Assembly (NCBI RefSeq): GCF_035953295.1
Contig: NZ_CP108370.1
Coordinates: 248,001 to 312,000, forward strand
Reading direction: 5' to 3'
DNA length: 64,000 nt
From: Streptomyces sp. NBC_01335
GTDB taxonomy: Bacteria > Actinomycetota > Actinomycetes > Streptomycetales > Streptomycetaceae
Made by a program: the position numbers and the translations under genes. Position 1 is the stretch's first letter, and each line of letters begins with the position of its first letter. A model generated the notes under the pieces. The model saw only the letters and a program-made list of their open reading frames with translations, ran no database searches and was not told the origin of the DNA. Shown here in pieces: positions 35,841-44,397 of the stretch.

Positions 35841-36878
35841 ATGGCAGCCGCTGACGGTTTCACGGATTCCGGAGAGCTCGACGGTCTCACCGTCTACGAC
35901 AACGGGGGCGAGAAGGTCGGCAGTGTCGGCCGGGTGTACGTCGACGACGACACCGGCAAGCCCGACTGGGTCACGGTCAAGACCGGCATGTTCGGGATGA
36001 AGGAGAGCTTCGTTCCGCTCGCCGGAGCCCGTCGGGTCGGCGCGGACCTGCACGTGGCGCACCCGAAGGAGAGCGTCAAGGACGCCCCCCGGGTCGACGC
36101 GGACGCCCATCTCTCCGTCGCCGAGGAGGAGGAGCTCTACCGCCACTACGGACTCACGAGGAAGCTCAGGAGCACCGCCGGTACGGGCACGGACGCGGGC
36201 GCGGACGGCCGGACGACGGCCGGCACGGGCGCGATGGGCGGCGCCGCCGCCGGAGCGGCCGCGGGCGCCGGGGCGGCGGGCGCGGCCCGTCCCACCGGCA
36301 CCGGCACCGGCACCGGCAAGGCGACCGGCGGTACCGCGGGCATGACGGGCACGGGCATGACGGGCGCCGGCACGCACCGGGACACCGACGCCGCGGCCGG
36401 AGCACGGCCGCTGGCGGGCGCCGGCGCGAGGTCCGCCCCCGACATGTCGAAGGCGGATCTCGCCGGCCAGGAGGAACTCATCCGCTCCGAGGAGCAGCTG
36501 CGCGTCGGCACGGAGGAGTACGAGAGCGGGAAGGCCCGCCTGCACAAGTACGTCGTGACGGAGGAGGTCACCCGCACGGTGCCCGTCTCGCACGAGGAGG
36601 TTCGCGTGGTCCGCGAGCCGCTGGCGCCGGGAGAGAAGATGACCGGGCAGTCCGCCATCGGCGAGCAGGACGTCGAGGTGACCCTGCACGCCGAGCGCGC
36701 GACCGTGCGCAAGGAGTCCGTGGCCGTGGAACGGGTACGGCTGGAGAGGGACCGGGTGACCGAGCAGAAGGAGGTCTCCGCCGAGGTCCGCAAGGAGAAG
36801 ATCGACTACGCGGACGGTACGGAGTCCCGCACCGGCAAGGACACGGGCGGTGATTTCGGGCCGGGAGGACGTCGCTGA
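35841..36878 (+). CDS. PRC-barrel / DUF2382 stress protein
   Basis: A 345-residue protein. N-terminal PRC-barrel-type region (LDGLTVYDNGGEKVGSVGRVYVDDDTGKPDWVTV), a long low-complexity Thr/Gly/Ala linker (about residues 112-215, including Thr-Gly repeats), and a C-terminal DUF2382 domain: RSEEQLRVGTEEYESGKARLHKYVVTEEV, VPVSHEEVRVVREPL, then VAVERVRLERDRVTEQKEV. The family is often stress- or sigma-factor-linked. GAGGAGG lies before the ATG. It has its own terminator and strand, so it looks inserted between cbiZ and the cobalamin importer rather than part of that system. Confidence 0.85.
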   Translation: MAAADGFTDSGELDGLTVYDNGGEKVGSVGRVYVDDDTGKPDWVTVKTGMFGMKESFVPLAGARRVGADLHVAHPKESVKDAPRVDADAHLSVAEEEELYRHYGLTRKLRSTAGTGTDAGADGRTTAGTGAMGGAAAGAAAGAGAAGAARPTGTGTGTGKATGGTAGMTGTGMTGAGTHRDTDAAAGARPLAGAGARSAPDMSKADLAGQEELIRSEEQLRVGTEEYESGKARLHKYVVTEEVTRTVPVSHEEVRVVREPLAPGEKMTGQSAIGEQDVEVTLHAERATVRKESVAVERVRLERDRVTEQKEVSAEVRKEKIDYADGTESRTGKDTGGDFGPGGRR

Positions 36879-36918
36879 CCTCCGGCCACCCCGGCGGCAG
36901 ACCGAGGGCCACCACGAG

Positions 36919-36966
36919 CAGGGCGCGGGGGCGGAACCGTACTGGCGGTTCCGCCCCCGCGCCCTG
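36919..36966. terminator. 21-bp perfect hairpin between convergent genes
   Basis: Arms 36919-36939 and 36946-36966 are perfect complements, loop TACTGG. It ends DUF2382 and the convergent cobalamin importer. Confidence 0.9.
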
Positions 36967-37007
36967 TTCCCCTGTCCCTGCTCCCGCTCCTCCGTTCGCT
37001 GCTCGGG

Positions 37008-37796
37008 TCACGCCCCGGCGGCGGGCAGGAACCGTACGCTGGGCCGCCCCTGCGGGCCGTCCCGGGTGACCACGGACCGCACCCGGTAGACGTCCGCGAT
37101 GAGCCGCTCGGTGATCACCTCGTGCGGGGTGCCCGCCGCGACCACCCGTCCGCCGTCCAGCACGGTGACCAGGTCGCAGAACATGGCGGCCAGGTTCAGG
37201 TCGTGCAGGGCGACGACGCAGGTGAGGGGCAGTGAGGACACCAGGGTCAGCAGCTCCAGCTGGTGCTGGATGTCCAGGTGGTTGGTGGGTTCGTCGAGGA
37301 GGAGTTCGCGGGGTTCCTGGGCGAGGGCGCGGGCGATCTGGACCCGCTGGCGTTCGCCGCCGGAGAGGGTGTGCCAGGACTGCCCGGCGCGGTCGGTCAG
37401 CCCGGTCCGTTCCAGGGCCCGGCGGACGGCCTCGTCGTCCGCCGGTCCCGGCGCGGACCAGGCGCGGCGGTGCGGGATGCGCCCGAGGCGTACGACGTCG
37501 AGGACGCTCAGCTCGACCTGGGTCGCCGCGTGCTGGTCGACCACGGCGACCCGCCGGGCCACCGTGCGCCGGCTCGTCGTGGCCAGCGGTTCGCCGTCGA
37601 GCGTGACGAGGCCGCCCTCCGGCGGCAGGACGCCCGCGAGCACCCGCAACAGGGTGGATTTCCCCGAGCCGTTGGGGCCGATCAGGCCGACGGTGGCGCC
37701 GGACGGCGGGGCGAGGGTCACTCCGTCGAGAATGAGGCGTCCGCCGGCCGCCCGGCGCACCCGGTCGGCCCGCAGCCCCTCGGCGGGGGCGGTCAT
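37008..37796 (-). CDS. Corrinoid ABC importer ATPase (BtuD-like)
   Basis: A 262-residue ATPase: Walker A GPNGSGKST near 43, Q-loop region VDQHAATQVELSV, signature LSGGERQRVQIA, Walker B LLLDEPTNHLD, H-loop VALHDLN. It couples ATP hydrolysis to import through the permease next door. Its ATG overlaps the permease stop by ATGA, so synthesis is coupled. By sequence alone iron-siderophore transporters look the same; the cobalamin riboswitch and nearby CbiZ favour corrinoids. Confidence 0.85.
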   Translation of the reverse strand: MTAPAEGLRADRVRRAAGGRLILDGVTLAPPSGATVGLIGPNGSGKSTLLRVLAGVLPPEGGLVTLDGEPLATTSRRTVARRVAVVDQHAATQVELSVLDVVRLGRIPHRRAWSAPGPADDEAVRRALERTGLTDRAGQSWHTLSGGERQRVQIARALAQEPRELLLDEPTNHLDIQHQLELLTLVSSLPLTCVVALHDLNLAAMFCDLVTVLDGGRVVAAGTPHEVITERLIADVYRVRSVVTRDGPQGRPSVRFLPAAGA

Positions 37797-38941
37797 ACGA
37801 CCCTCCGGGTGCGGTGCAGGACCAGGACGAAGGCCGGTACGCCGATGAGCGCGGTGACCACGCCGACCGGCACCTCCTGCGGGTCCAGGACCGTCCTGGC
37901 CAGGGTGTCGACCCAGACCAGGAAGACGGCGCCGGCCAGCGCCGTGACGGGCAGCAGTCTGCGGTGTCCGGCGCCCGCGAGCGCCCGGGCGGCGTGCGGC
38001 AGCACCAGGCCGACGAAGCCGATCGCCCCGGCCGAGCTGACCAGCGCGGCGGTCAGCAGCGCGGTGGTGCAGAGCAGCATGGTCCGGGTCCGCGCGACAT
38101 GGACGCCCAGGGTGGCAGCGGCGTCCTGCCCGAAGGCGAAGGCGTCGAGCGTACGGGCGTGCCCCAGGCAGATCGTCAGGGTGAGCACCACCACGCCGGT
38201 GCAGAGCTGGACGTCCGTCCAGCCGACCCCGCTGAGGGAGCCGAGCAGCCAGAACAGCACGCCGCGCGTCTGCTCGGCGTCGGCGGCGGTCATCACGGTG
38301 AACGAGGTGAGCGCGGAGAAGAGTTGCATCACCGCGACGCCCGAGAGCACGACCCGGTCCGTCGTCCCGCCGAGGGTGTGGCTGAGCAGGAGGACGAGCG
38401 CGAACGAGACGAGCGCCCCGACGAACGCGCCCGCCGAGAGGGAGATGGCTCCCCCGCCGACGCCCAGCACCACGACGACGACCGCGCCGGTGGACGCCCC
38501 CGAGGAGACGCCGAGGACGAAGGGGTCGGCGAGCGGGTTGCGGAGCAGCGACTGCATGACGGTCCCGCACACCGCGAGCCCGGCGCCGCAGACGGCCGCG
38601 AGCAGCGTGCGCGGCATCCTGAGGTCCCAGACGATGCCGTCCCGGATCGGGCTCAGCTCCGTGTCGCCGAGGCCCAGGTGGGCGGCGACCACCGACCACA
38701 CGTCGGCGACTGAGATCCGGGCCGGGCCGATGGTGACGGCCACCGCGACGGAGGCCAGGAGCAGCACGGTTCCGCCGCCCCACAGGAGCGGTTCGGGCAC
38801 GGCCCGCAGGCCGCTGCGCCGCCCGTACGGTACGGGGCGGGGGCCCGCGGACGGCACCGGACGGACGCTCGCGGACGGCACCGGGCGGGTGCCGGCCGAC
38901 GCCGCCGGGCGGGCGCCCGCCGGGTCCTGGTCGGCCGTCAT
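37793..38941 (-). CDS. Corrinoid ABC importer permease (BtuC-like)
   Basis: A 382-residue FecCD/BtuC-type permease with about ten membrane helices. Landmarks: LRMPRTLLAAVCGAGLAVCGTVMQSLLRNPLADPFVLGVSSGAS, LGVHVARTR (cytoplasmic coupling region), GAIGFVGLVLPHAARAL. The N-terminal 60 residues hold a Pro/Arg repeat (RPVPSA, RPVPY). Overlaps of ATGA at both ends tie it to the binding protein and ATPase genes. Confidence 0.87.
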   Translation of the reverse strand: MTADQDPAGARPAASAGTRPVPSASVRPVPSAGPRPVPYGRRSGLRAVPEPLLWGGGTVLLLASVAVAVTIGPARISVADVWSVVAAHLGLGDTELSPIRDGIVWDLRMPRTLLAAVCGAGLAVCGTVMQSLLRNPLADPFVLGVSSGASTGAVVVVVLGVGGGAISLSAGAFVGALVSFALVLLLSHTLGGTTDRVVLSGVAVMQLFSALTSFTVMTAADAEQTRGVLFWLLGSLSGVGWTDVQLCTGVVVLTLTICLGHARTLDAFAFGQDAAATLGVHVARTRTMLLCTTALLTAALVSSAGAIGFVGLVLPHAARALAGAGHRRLLPVTALAGAVFLVWVDTLARTVLDPQEVPVGVVTALIGVPAFVLVLHRTRRVV

Positions 38942-39981
38942 CCGGCGAGGCCGAACTCGCGCAGCCCCGCCGCGACGCGCTCGATGCCCTCCACCGTGCG
39001 GATGGTGGGGTTCATGGCCTGGCCGCTGAGCAGGACGTACCGCTTGTTCCGGACGGCGTCCATGTTCTTGGTGACCGGGCTGGACTCCAGGAACTCGATC
39101 TTCTTCTCGGCGCTCTCGGCCGTCTGCGACTTGCGGGTGAGGTCGCCGATGACGAGGACGTCCGGATCGCGGTCGGCGATGGTCTCCCAGTTGATCTGGG
39201 GCCATTCCTCGTGGGTGTCGTCGAAGACGTTCTTCGCGCCGAGTTCGGTGGTGATGATGCCGGGCGCTCCGCAGCAGCCCGCCAGGTACGGGGCCTCGGA
39301 GTTGGCGAACCAGTACATCAGGGTGGTGCCCGAGGCGTCGACGCCGTCCGTCGCCTTCGTCACCCGGGCCCGCAGGCCGGCGATGAGCTTCTCGCCGCGT
39401 TCCGGTACGCCGAACACCCGGGCCAGGTCGCGTATCTCGCCGTAGACGCTGTCCAGGGTGAGGGCGGTGGAGCGGGCGCCGTCGCCGTCGCCGCTGTTGT
39501 CCTTGCCGGTGCAGTCGGTGGGCGAGACGTACGTGGGGACGCCCAGGTCCTCGAACTGCTCGCGGGGCGCGACCCCGCCCTTGCCGAGGGTGGAATCGAA
39601 CGAGGCGCTGACGAAGTCGGGTTCCTGCTCCAGCACCTTCTCCGAGGAGGGGGCGTTGTCGGAGAGCCTTCGGACCTTCGCGTTGGCCTTCTCCAGGCCC
39701 TTCATCACCGGGTCGGTCCAGGTGGCGGTGGCCGCGAGCCGGTCGGCGAGGCCGAGGGAGAGCAGGATCTCCGTCGATCCCTGGTTGAGGGAGACCGCGT
39801 GGCGCGGGGCGGAGGTGACGGTGACGGTGCGTCCGCAGTTGTGGAGCGTCACCGGGTATCCGGCACCGGCCGCACCGGCGGCGGCCGGTGCGTCGTCGGC
39901 GGCGCCGCCGCAGGCGGTCAGCAGCAGGAGCCCCGCCGTCAGCAGGGCAGCGCAGCGGGCGGATCGGGCCATGGAGGGCAC
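38938..39981 (-). CDS. Corrinoid-binding lipoprotein of ABC importer (BtuF-like)
   Basis: A 347-residue extracytoplasmic binding protein. Lipobox LTAC near residue 25 (ALLTAGLLLLTACGG) anchors it. The TroA/FecB-type fold is seen in NQGSTEILLSLGLADRLAATATW, EPDFVSASFDSTLGKGG, DPDVLVIGDL. Possible ligand-site residues include Trp/Asn in YWFANSEAPYLAGCC. GTG at 39981 is preferred because GAGG is 6 nt upstream; ATG 39972 is the alternative. It is the first gene after the cobalamin riboswitch, which supports a corrinoid ligand rather than iron. Confidence 0.82.
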   Translation of the reverse strand: MPSMARSARCAALLTAGLLLLTACGGAADDAPAAAGAAGAGYPVTLHNCGRTVTVTSAPRHAVSLNQGSTEILLSLGLADRLAATATWTDPVMKGLEKANAKVRRLSDNAPSSEKVLEQEPDFVSASFDSTLGKGGVAPREQFEDLGVPTYVSPTDCTGKDNSGDGDGARSTALTLDSVYGEIRDLARVFGVPERGEKLIAGLRARVTKATDGVDASGTTLMYWFANSEAPYLAGCCGAPGIITTELGAKNVFDDTHEEWPQINWETIADRDPDVLVIGDLTRKSQTAESAEKKIEFLESSPVTKNMDAVRNKRYVLLSGQAMNPTIRTVEGIERVAAGLREFGLAG

Positions 39982-40032
39982 GGGGTACCTCGGCGTCTCT
40001 GGGCCCATGCGCGGGGCCCGTTGTACGGAAGA

Positions 40033-40054
40033 CCGCGGCCCGTACGAGCCGCGG
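40033..40054 (-). promoter_or_regulatory. Expression-platform hairpin of the riboswitch
   Basis: CCGCGGC (40033-40039) pairs with GCCGCGG (40048-40054), between the aptamer and the btuF start; it may act as terminator or sequester part of the leader. Confidence 0.6.
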
Positions 40055-40059
40055 GGCGC

Positions 40060-40205
40060 CAGCAGGTCTTCGGACTCGGGTTCGTGCGGACGGGGCGCCT
40101 TCCCGGGACACCCGTGGGTCTCCCAGTGGCCGTGGCCCCGCCCGTCCCCCTCACCGCTGCGCGTCAGTTCCGGACTCTCACCGGATTCCCTGACCCCATG
40201 TGTGG
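40060..40205 (-). ncRNA. Cobalamin riboswitch
   Basis: On the minus strand the leader shows the aptamer core GGTGAGAGTCCGGAACTGAC and the B12 box GCCACTGG (40123-40130 on plus), followed by the 3' paired segment CCGAGTCCGAAGACCTGC. A -10-like TAGCTT lies just upstream near 40225-40230. It binds adenosylcobalamin and lowers expression of the importer operon (btuF-btuC-btuD order) downstream. Confidence 0.9.
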
Positions 40206-40310
40206 AGTGCGACTGGCACTGGGAAGCTATCACGCCCCTCCGTACCTGCCGGATGCCTGTTCGGTGCCGTACGGCCTGCCGCCGCGGGACGGCCTTCGGG
40301 CCGGGGACGA

Positions 40311-40349
40311 CAGCGGGCGCCGCCGGAGGTCGTCCGGCGGCGCCCGCTG
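40311..40349 (-). terminator. Terminator of the KS1 gene
   Basis: 17-bp perfect stem: arm 40311-40327 with 40333-40349, loop GGTCG. It separates the KS/ACP locus from the cobalamin riboswitch promoter. Confidence 0.9.
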
Positions 40350-40364
40350 CTCACGGCTCCCGGG

Positions 40365-41588
40365 TCAGGGCAGCCGCAGCGCGATCACGGCGTTGTGGCC
40401 GCCGAACCCGAAGGAGTGGCTGACGGCCCGGCGGACGGCGACGGGCCGGGGCGCCTTGGTGACGCAGTCGATGTCGAACCCGGGCGCCGGGGCGTCCAGG
40501 TTGGCGATCGGCGGGACGAGCTGGTGCTGGAGGGTGAGCACGGTGAGCGCGGCCTCGATGGCGCCCGCCGCCCCCATGCAGTGGCCGAGCACGCCCTTGG
40601 GTGCGGTGACCGGTGGCCGGTGCGGGTAGGCCCGGGCGATGAGGGCGGCCTCGGTGGCGTCGTTGAGCGGGGTCGCCGTGCCGTGTGCGTTGACGTGGTC
40701 GACCTCCTCGGCGTGCCAGTCGGCGTCCCTCAGGGCGGCGTCGACGGCCGCCCTGGCCACCTTGCCCGAAGGGTGCGGGCTGGTGGGGTGGTGGGCGTCG
40801 GTGGTGGCCCCCGTGCCCGCGATCAACGCCCTGGGTACCGCACCCCTGGCCAGGGCGTCCTCGGCCCGCTCCAGCACCATGATGGCGGCCCCCTCGCCCA
40901 TGACGAGGCCCGCGCGGTCCTCGGCGAACGGGCGGCAGAGCCTCGACGGGTCGCCGTCCGGCAGGGCCGCCGCCCCGGACCGTGCCAGGCCGGTCATCGC
41001 CACCGGGAAGACGATCGACTCGGTCGCCCCGGCGACGGCGATGTCGCACTGGCCGCTCATCAGCATGTCCCGCGCGACCGACAGGGCGGTGACCCCGGAC
41101 GAACAGGCCGTGCACGGAGCGAGGCTGGGGCCGGTGGCCCCGAGCTGGATCGCGATCTCCGCGGCGGGCATGTTGGGGATGGTGAGCAGGATGCCCGCGG
41201 GTGAGGACGCCTCGGGTCCCAACCGGTCCAGCACCACGGCCTGCTCGGAGAGGGCCGCCGAGCCACCGCTGCTGGTGCCCACCACGACCGAGACCCGCGC
41301 GCCGTCCCAGCCGCCCGGGTCGAGACCGGCGTCGGCCACCGCCTCCCGGGCGGCGAGCACGGCGAACTTGACGTACTTGCCCATCCGGTAGGCGGTCCGG
41401 CCGCCGACGGCCTCGTCCAGGTCGATGCCGGTGACCGTGCAGGCGAAGTCGACCGCGCATCCGTCCAGTTCGGGTACCGTACGGGCCGAGGACACCCCGG
41501 CGAGCACGCCCTCCCAGGTGGAGGCCGCGTCGTTGCCGGCCGGGGTGATCATGCCCAGCCCGGTGACGGCGATCTCGGGCCTCTTCAT
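40365..41588 (-). CDS. FabF-type ketosynthase (KS1)
   Basis: A 407-residue condensing enzyme. The catalytic triad is complete: Cys in PCTACSSGVTA near residue 160, His in VNAHGTATP near 297, His in LGHCMGAAGAIE near 336, and the ending SHSFGFGGHNAVIAL. It is therefore an active ketosynthase, not a chain-length-factor. The start overlaps the ACP stop by ATGA. It is clearly a relative of KS2 at 46017, with the same order GGRTAYRMGKYVKFAVLAAREAV / GGRSVWRMARFVKLALVAARQAV. The substrate is unknown; the ACP next to it is the likely partner. Confidence 0.88.
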   Translation of the reverse strand: MKRPEIAVTGLGMITPAGNDAASTWEGVLAGVSSARTVPELDGCAVDFACTVTGIDLDEAVGGRTAYRMGKYVKFAVLAAREAVADAGLDPGGWDGARVSVVVGTSSGGSAALSEQAVVLDRLGPEASSPAGILLTIPNMPAAEIAIQLGATGPSLAPCTACSSGVTALSVARDMLMSGQCDIAVAGATESIVFPVAMTGLARSGAAALPDGDPSRLCRPFAEDRAGLVMGEGAAIMVLERAEDALARGAVPRALIAGTGATTDAHHPTSPHPSGKVARAAVDAALRDADWHAEEVDHVNAHGTATPLNDATEAALIARAYPHRPPVTAPKGVLGHCMGAAGAIEAALTVLTLQHQLVPPIANLDAPAPGFDIDCVTKAPRPVAVRRAVSHSFGFGGHNAVIALRLP

Positions 41589-41845
41589 CGGGTGTTGCTC
41601 ACCGGCTCCCCATGGCGGGAGGCGGTACGGATGAACTCCGAGATGTCCGCGAGGGTGGCGTCCCGGTGGAGGGTGTCGACGGGGGTGTGGATACCGAGGG
41701 TTTCCTTGATGATGACGGCGAACTCCGCCACCGCGAGCGAGTCCATCTCCAGGCTGTCCATGGTGGACTCCGGGTGAATCTCGGCCGGGGGCACCTTGAA
41801 CGTATCGGTCAGCACGCCGACGATCTTCGGATGAATGGCCTTCAT
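41585..41845 (-). CDS. Acyl carrier protein
   Basis: An 86-residue carrier. The phosphopantetheine-attachment Ser lies in EMDSLAVAEFAV (Asp-Ser-Leu), helix II follows, and the end GDATLADI-like helix (HRDATLADISEFIRTAS) is typical. Upstream AAGAGGAAG is a strong ribosome site for ATG 41845. Its stop overlaps the KS1 start, tying the two in fixed ratio. No phosphopantetheinyl transferase is in the window. Confidence 0.88.
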   Translation of the reverse strand: MKAIHPKIVGVLTDTFKVPPAEIHPESTMDSLEMDSLAVAEFAVIIKETLGIHTPVDTLHRDATLADISEFIRTASRHGEPVSNTR

Positions 41846-41932
41846 GATCTTCCTCTTGTATTCGGCACATACCTGGGGGGTGGCGGGCGCGTTCAGCGGG
41901 CCCATCTCGGTAACTGACTGAGCCCCATCTGG

Positions 41933-42166
41933 TTACGCCTTCCGGCGAACCGATTCCTCTACGCCCACCTGCGGCTTCTTCCGCCCCATCGAGACAGCGA
42001 AGGCCGTTCCCCAGTAAGCCAGAAGGACGGCCTTCACTCCCAGTGAGCCGATCGCCTCGCGTACCCGCCGGACGCGCGCCCGAGAGGCGGCCGTCGCGCT
42101 CCCTTTCTCGCCGGCCACCGAACACCCCGCACCACCGGTCACCGGACGCCCCGCACCGCCGGTCAC
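41933..42166 (-). CDS. Small protein coupled to the acyl-CoA-oxidase-like gene
   Basis: A 77-residue product that I do not recognise. GTG 42166 overlaps the preceding stop by GTGA, giving a coupled start. The N-terminus has a duplicated 24-bp segment, TGGAGRP-VTGGAGCS, with further GTG codons at positions 9 and 17 that could be starts. The C-terminal part has one hydrophobic run (LGVKAVLLAYWGTAFAVSM) then a basic tail (GRKK). Possibly a small membrane or partner protein of the KS/ACP system. Codon bias supports coding but the gene is short. Confidence 0.5.
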   Translation of the reverse strand: MTGGAGRPVTGGAGCSVAGEKGSATAASRARVRRVREAIGSLGVKAVLLAYWGTAFAVSMGRKKPQVGVEESVRRKA

Positions 42167-44043
42167 CGCGCGAACTCCTCGGCCGAGTGGGCGGGAGACC
42201 GGTGCCAGGGGCCTTCGGAGTCGTCGTAGGCGTCGGCGTAGGCGGGCCCGGCGATCGGGCGGGCGGCGAAGAGCTCGTCCGGCAGCGCGAACGACTCCAC
42301 CAGCGCGGGGGCGTGGGCGGCGACGGTGGCCACGGCCTCCTCGTACAGGTCGGGCAGGGCGCGTACCTGTTCGGCCGTCACCCGCCCGTCGGCCAGCAGC
42401 TCCCCGCTGCCCTGCCCGACCTGCCGCAGCAGGAACAACCGCTCGACCTCGGCGAGCCGTTCGCGCGCGAGCCCCCCGGGCAGGGCGGCGCGGGCCTCCG
42501 CGAACGCCTCGGCGGCCTGCCGGACCGCGTGCGCCTCCACACCCCGCAGGGCGAGCCCCGAAGCCGCGTTCCAGCGGCCGAGCGCGTCCCCGGGCGGGGC
42601 AGCGCCCATCCGCGAGCGGGCCCGCGCGAAGCGGAGGGCCTCCAGCTCGGTGAGCAGCCCGCGCAGGAACGCCGGGTCCCGGAGGCCGCCCGGCGCCTCC
42701 TGCGCCTCCCCCGCCTCCCCGTCGGCCGCGCGCCCCGGGGCCGAGAGCAGCATCTCGGCCGCCGCCTTGGTGTGCACGGCGAGGTTGTCCCCCTCGGCGG
42801 TGATGGTGCCCTCGATGCCGGTGACCAGGGCCGCGAGCCCGTTGTGCTCCAGCAGCCCCTGGGCGCCGCAGCGTTCGCGGCACTCCACGATCACGTCCCT
42901 GGCCTGCCAGGTGATCCACCCCTTGGCGACGGCCACCAGCCGTTCAGCGGCCCCCCGGTCCGCCTCGCCCGCGCCTGCCTCCCACCGGTCGAGCGCCCGG
43001 CGGTGCAGCAGACTCATCGCGAACACCGTGGCCAACGCCTCGGCCAGCGGCCCGTGGTGGGTCCGGTGGGCGTACACGGGGACCGCACCCGTGCCGCGCG
43101 GACCCGCGACCGTTCGGTGCCCCGCGTAGCGCACGGCGACGGCGAGCGCGACGCGCGCCGAGCCGACCGCGCAGGCGCTCATGGCCAGCTTGCCCGGGGT
43201 GACCCGGGCGAGGGAGACGAGCAGGCGCCGCCGCCGGCTCGGCAGGGCGCCGGCGAACTCCCCGCCGTCCCCGACGTGTCCCTGCGGCCCGGCGAGCAGC
43301 GCCGCGCGGGGCACGAAGCAGTCGTCGAACGAGGTGAGGCAGTGGTCCACCGGCGACCCCATGCGGGCGGGCAGTCTGCGCACCCGTACCCCCGGCAGCG
43401 CGGCGTCGGCGTCGGTGAGCGGGACCAGCAGGAGGAAGACGCCGTGGTCGGTCCCGTCGACGACGAGCCGGGCGGCGACCAGCCCGCTCTTGGGGCCGCC
43501 CACCGGGCTGGTGTTGGGCATGAACTTCTGCGCGCCGGCGTGCGGGGTCCGCAGGACGAAGCCGTCGCGCGCGCGGTCGTAGGTGGCGGTCGTCTCCACC
43601 TCCGTCGCGTCGTTGCCGTGCGCGACCTCCGTACAGAGGAAGGTGCCGACCTCGTCCATGTGCAGAGCGCCGGAGAGGTCGCGGCGGCCCTCGGGGTCGT
43701 GGTCGAGCAGGCTGCCGAGGAAGAGGTTGTAGTGGATCCCCGCCACCGTGGCGAGGGTGGGGTCGACCGGCCCGAGCCACTCGTGCATCGCGGTGAGGGC
43801 CCGTACGTCGGAGGCGAGCCGCGCCGCACTGTCGAGGGAGCGGTTGATCAGCCGCAACCGGTCGTACGCGCGCACGAGTTGTTCCTCCGGGGTGGTGGTG
43901 GCGCCCGGGCGGCTCCGGAAGGGCTCGGTGGTGGTCAGCCGGCGCCAGAAGGCGTGCTCGCGGTGGAAGTCGGGGCCGAGGAGCACGGCGGTCAGAGCGT
44001 CCGTGACGGCAGGCGGCAGGGCCGGGGTGGGTTGAGGGGTCAT
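42163..44043 (-). CDS. Acyl-CoA oxidase/dehydrogenase-like flavoprotein
   Basis: A 626-residue ACAD-superfamily enzyme, longer than dehydrogenases (about 380) and of acyl-CoA-oxidase length. Substrate/FAD region: HMDEVGTFLCTEVAHGNDATEVETTATYD, then NTSPVGGPKSGLVAARLVV. The segment GIEGTITAEGDNLAVHTKAA recalls the oxidase motif EGDN that carries the catalytic Glu. It would put a 2,3-double bond into an acyl thioester, CoA- or ACP-bound. It lies between the CoA transferase and the small protein, all minus strand. As oxidase it would make H2O2; this cannot be told from dehydrogenase by sequence alone. Confidence 0.8.
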   Translation of the reverse strand: MTPQPTPALPPAVTDALTAVLLGPDFHREHAFWRRLTTTEPFRSRPGATTTPEEQLVRAYDRLRLINRSLDSAARLASDVRALTAMHEWLGPVDPTLATVAGIHYNLFLGSLLDHDPEGRRDLSGALHMDEVGTFLCTEVAHGNDATEVETTATYDRARDGFVLRTPHAGAQKFMPNTSPVGGPKSGLVAARLVVDGTDHGVFLLLVPLTDADAALPGVRVRRLPARMGSPVDHCLTSFDDCFVPRAALLAGPQGHVGDGGEFAGALPSRRRRLLVSLARVTPGKLAMSACAVGSARVALAVAVRYAGHRTVAGPRGTGAVPVYAHRTHHGPLAEALATVFAMSLLHRRALDRWEAGAGEADRGAAERLVAVAKGWITWQARDVIVECRERCGAQGLLEHNGLAALVTGIEGTITAEGDNLAVHTKAAAEMLLSAPGRAADGEAGEAQEAPGGLRDPAFLRGLLTELEALRFARARSRMGAAPPGDALGRWNAASGLALRGVEAHAVRQAAEAFAEARAALPGGLARERLAEVERLFLLRQVGQGSGELLADGRVTAEQVRALPDLYEEAVATVAAHAPALVESFALPDELFAARPIAGPAYADAYDDSEGPWHRSPAHSAEEFAR

Positions 44044-44397
44044 ATTCCGTTGAACGATCGCGGAACGGGGAGGACACCCGTCCTTCGTGCCGCTCCCCGG
44101 TCCACTCCGACGGGCGGTTCACGGTCCGGTCCGTCGGGCTCTTGCCGGCCCCTCTTGGACCCCGGCTCGCTACGGCCGGGGTCGGCACGCCGAGCCATGA
44201 GATGCGCTTGTTCGCCCGGGGGCAGGAGCCAGGAGTGACGCCGGTGCCGCCGGCCGACTCCTGCCACGCCTCCGTGCGGTGCCAGGGGGGGGCGACTCGT
44301 TGTCATGGCCGTCCGACTCCCGGCAGCCGTGGCACGACTGCATCGGTGTGACGGGCGCACGCCCCGAAGGTACGGGCGCACTCCCCGAGGGCATTCG
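44044..44397. other. Intergenic region upstream of the oxidase-like gene
   Basis: 354 bp. Two 21-bp tandem repeats occur at 44351-44371 and 44372-44392 (ACGGGCGCAC core), close to the CoA transferase stop. An inverted repeat CCCCGGC / GCCGGGG lies near 44160-44180. I see no gene; the region probably carries the oxidase promoter. Confidence 0.5.

Noticed and set aside
37008..39981. Siderophore importer
   Set aside because: The FecCD-like sequence would allow it, but the cobalamin riboswitch directly before btuF and the nearby CbiZ favour corrinoids.
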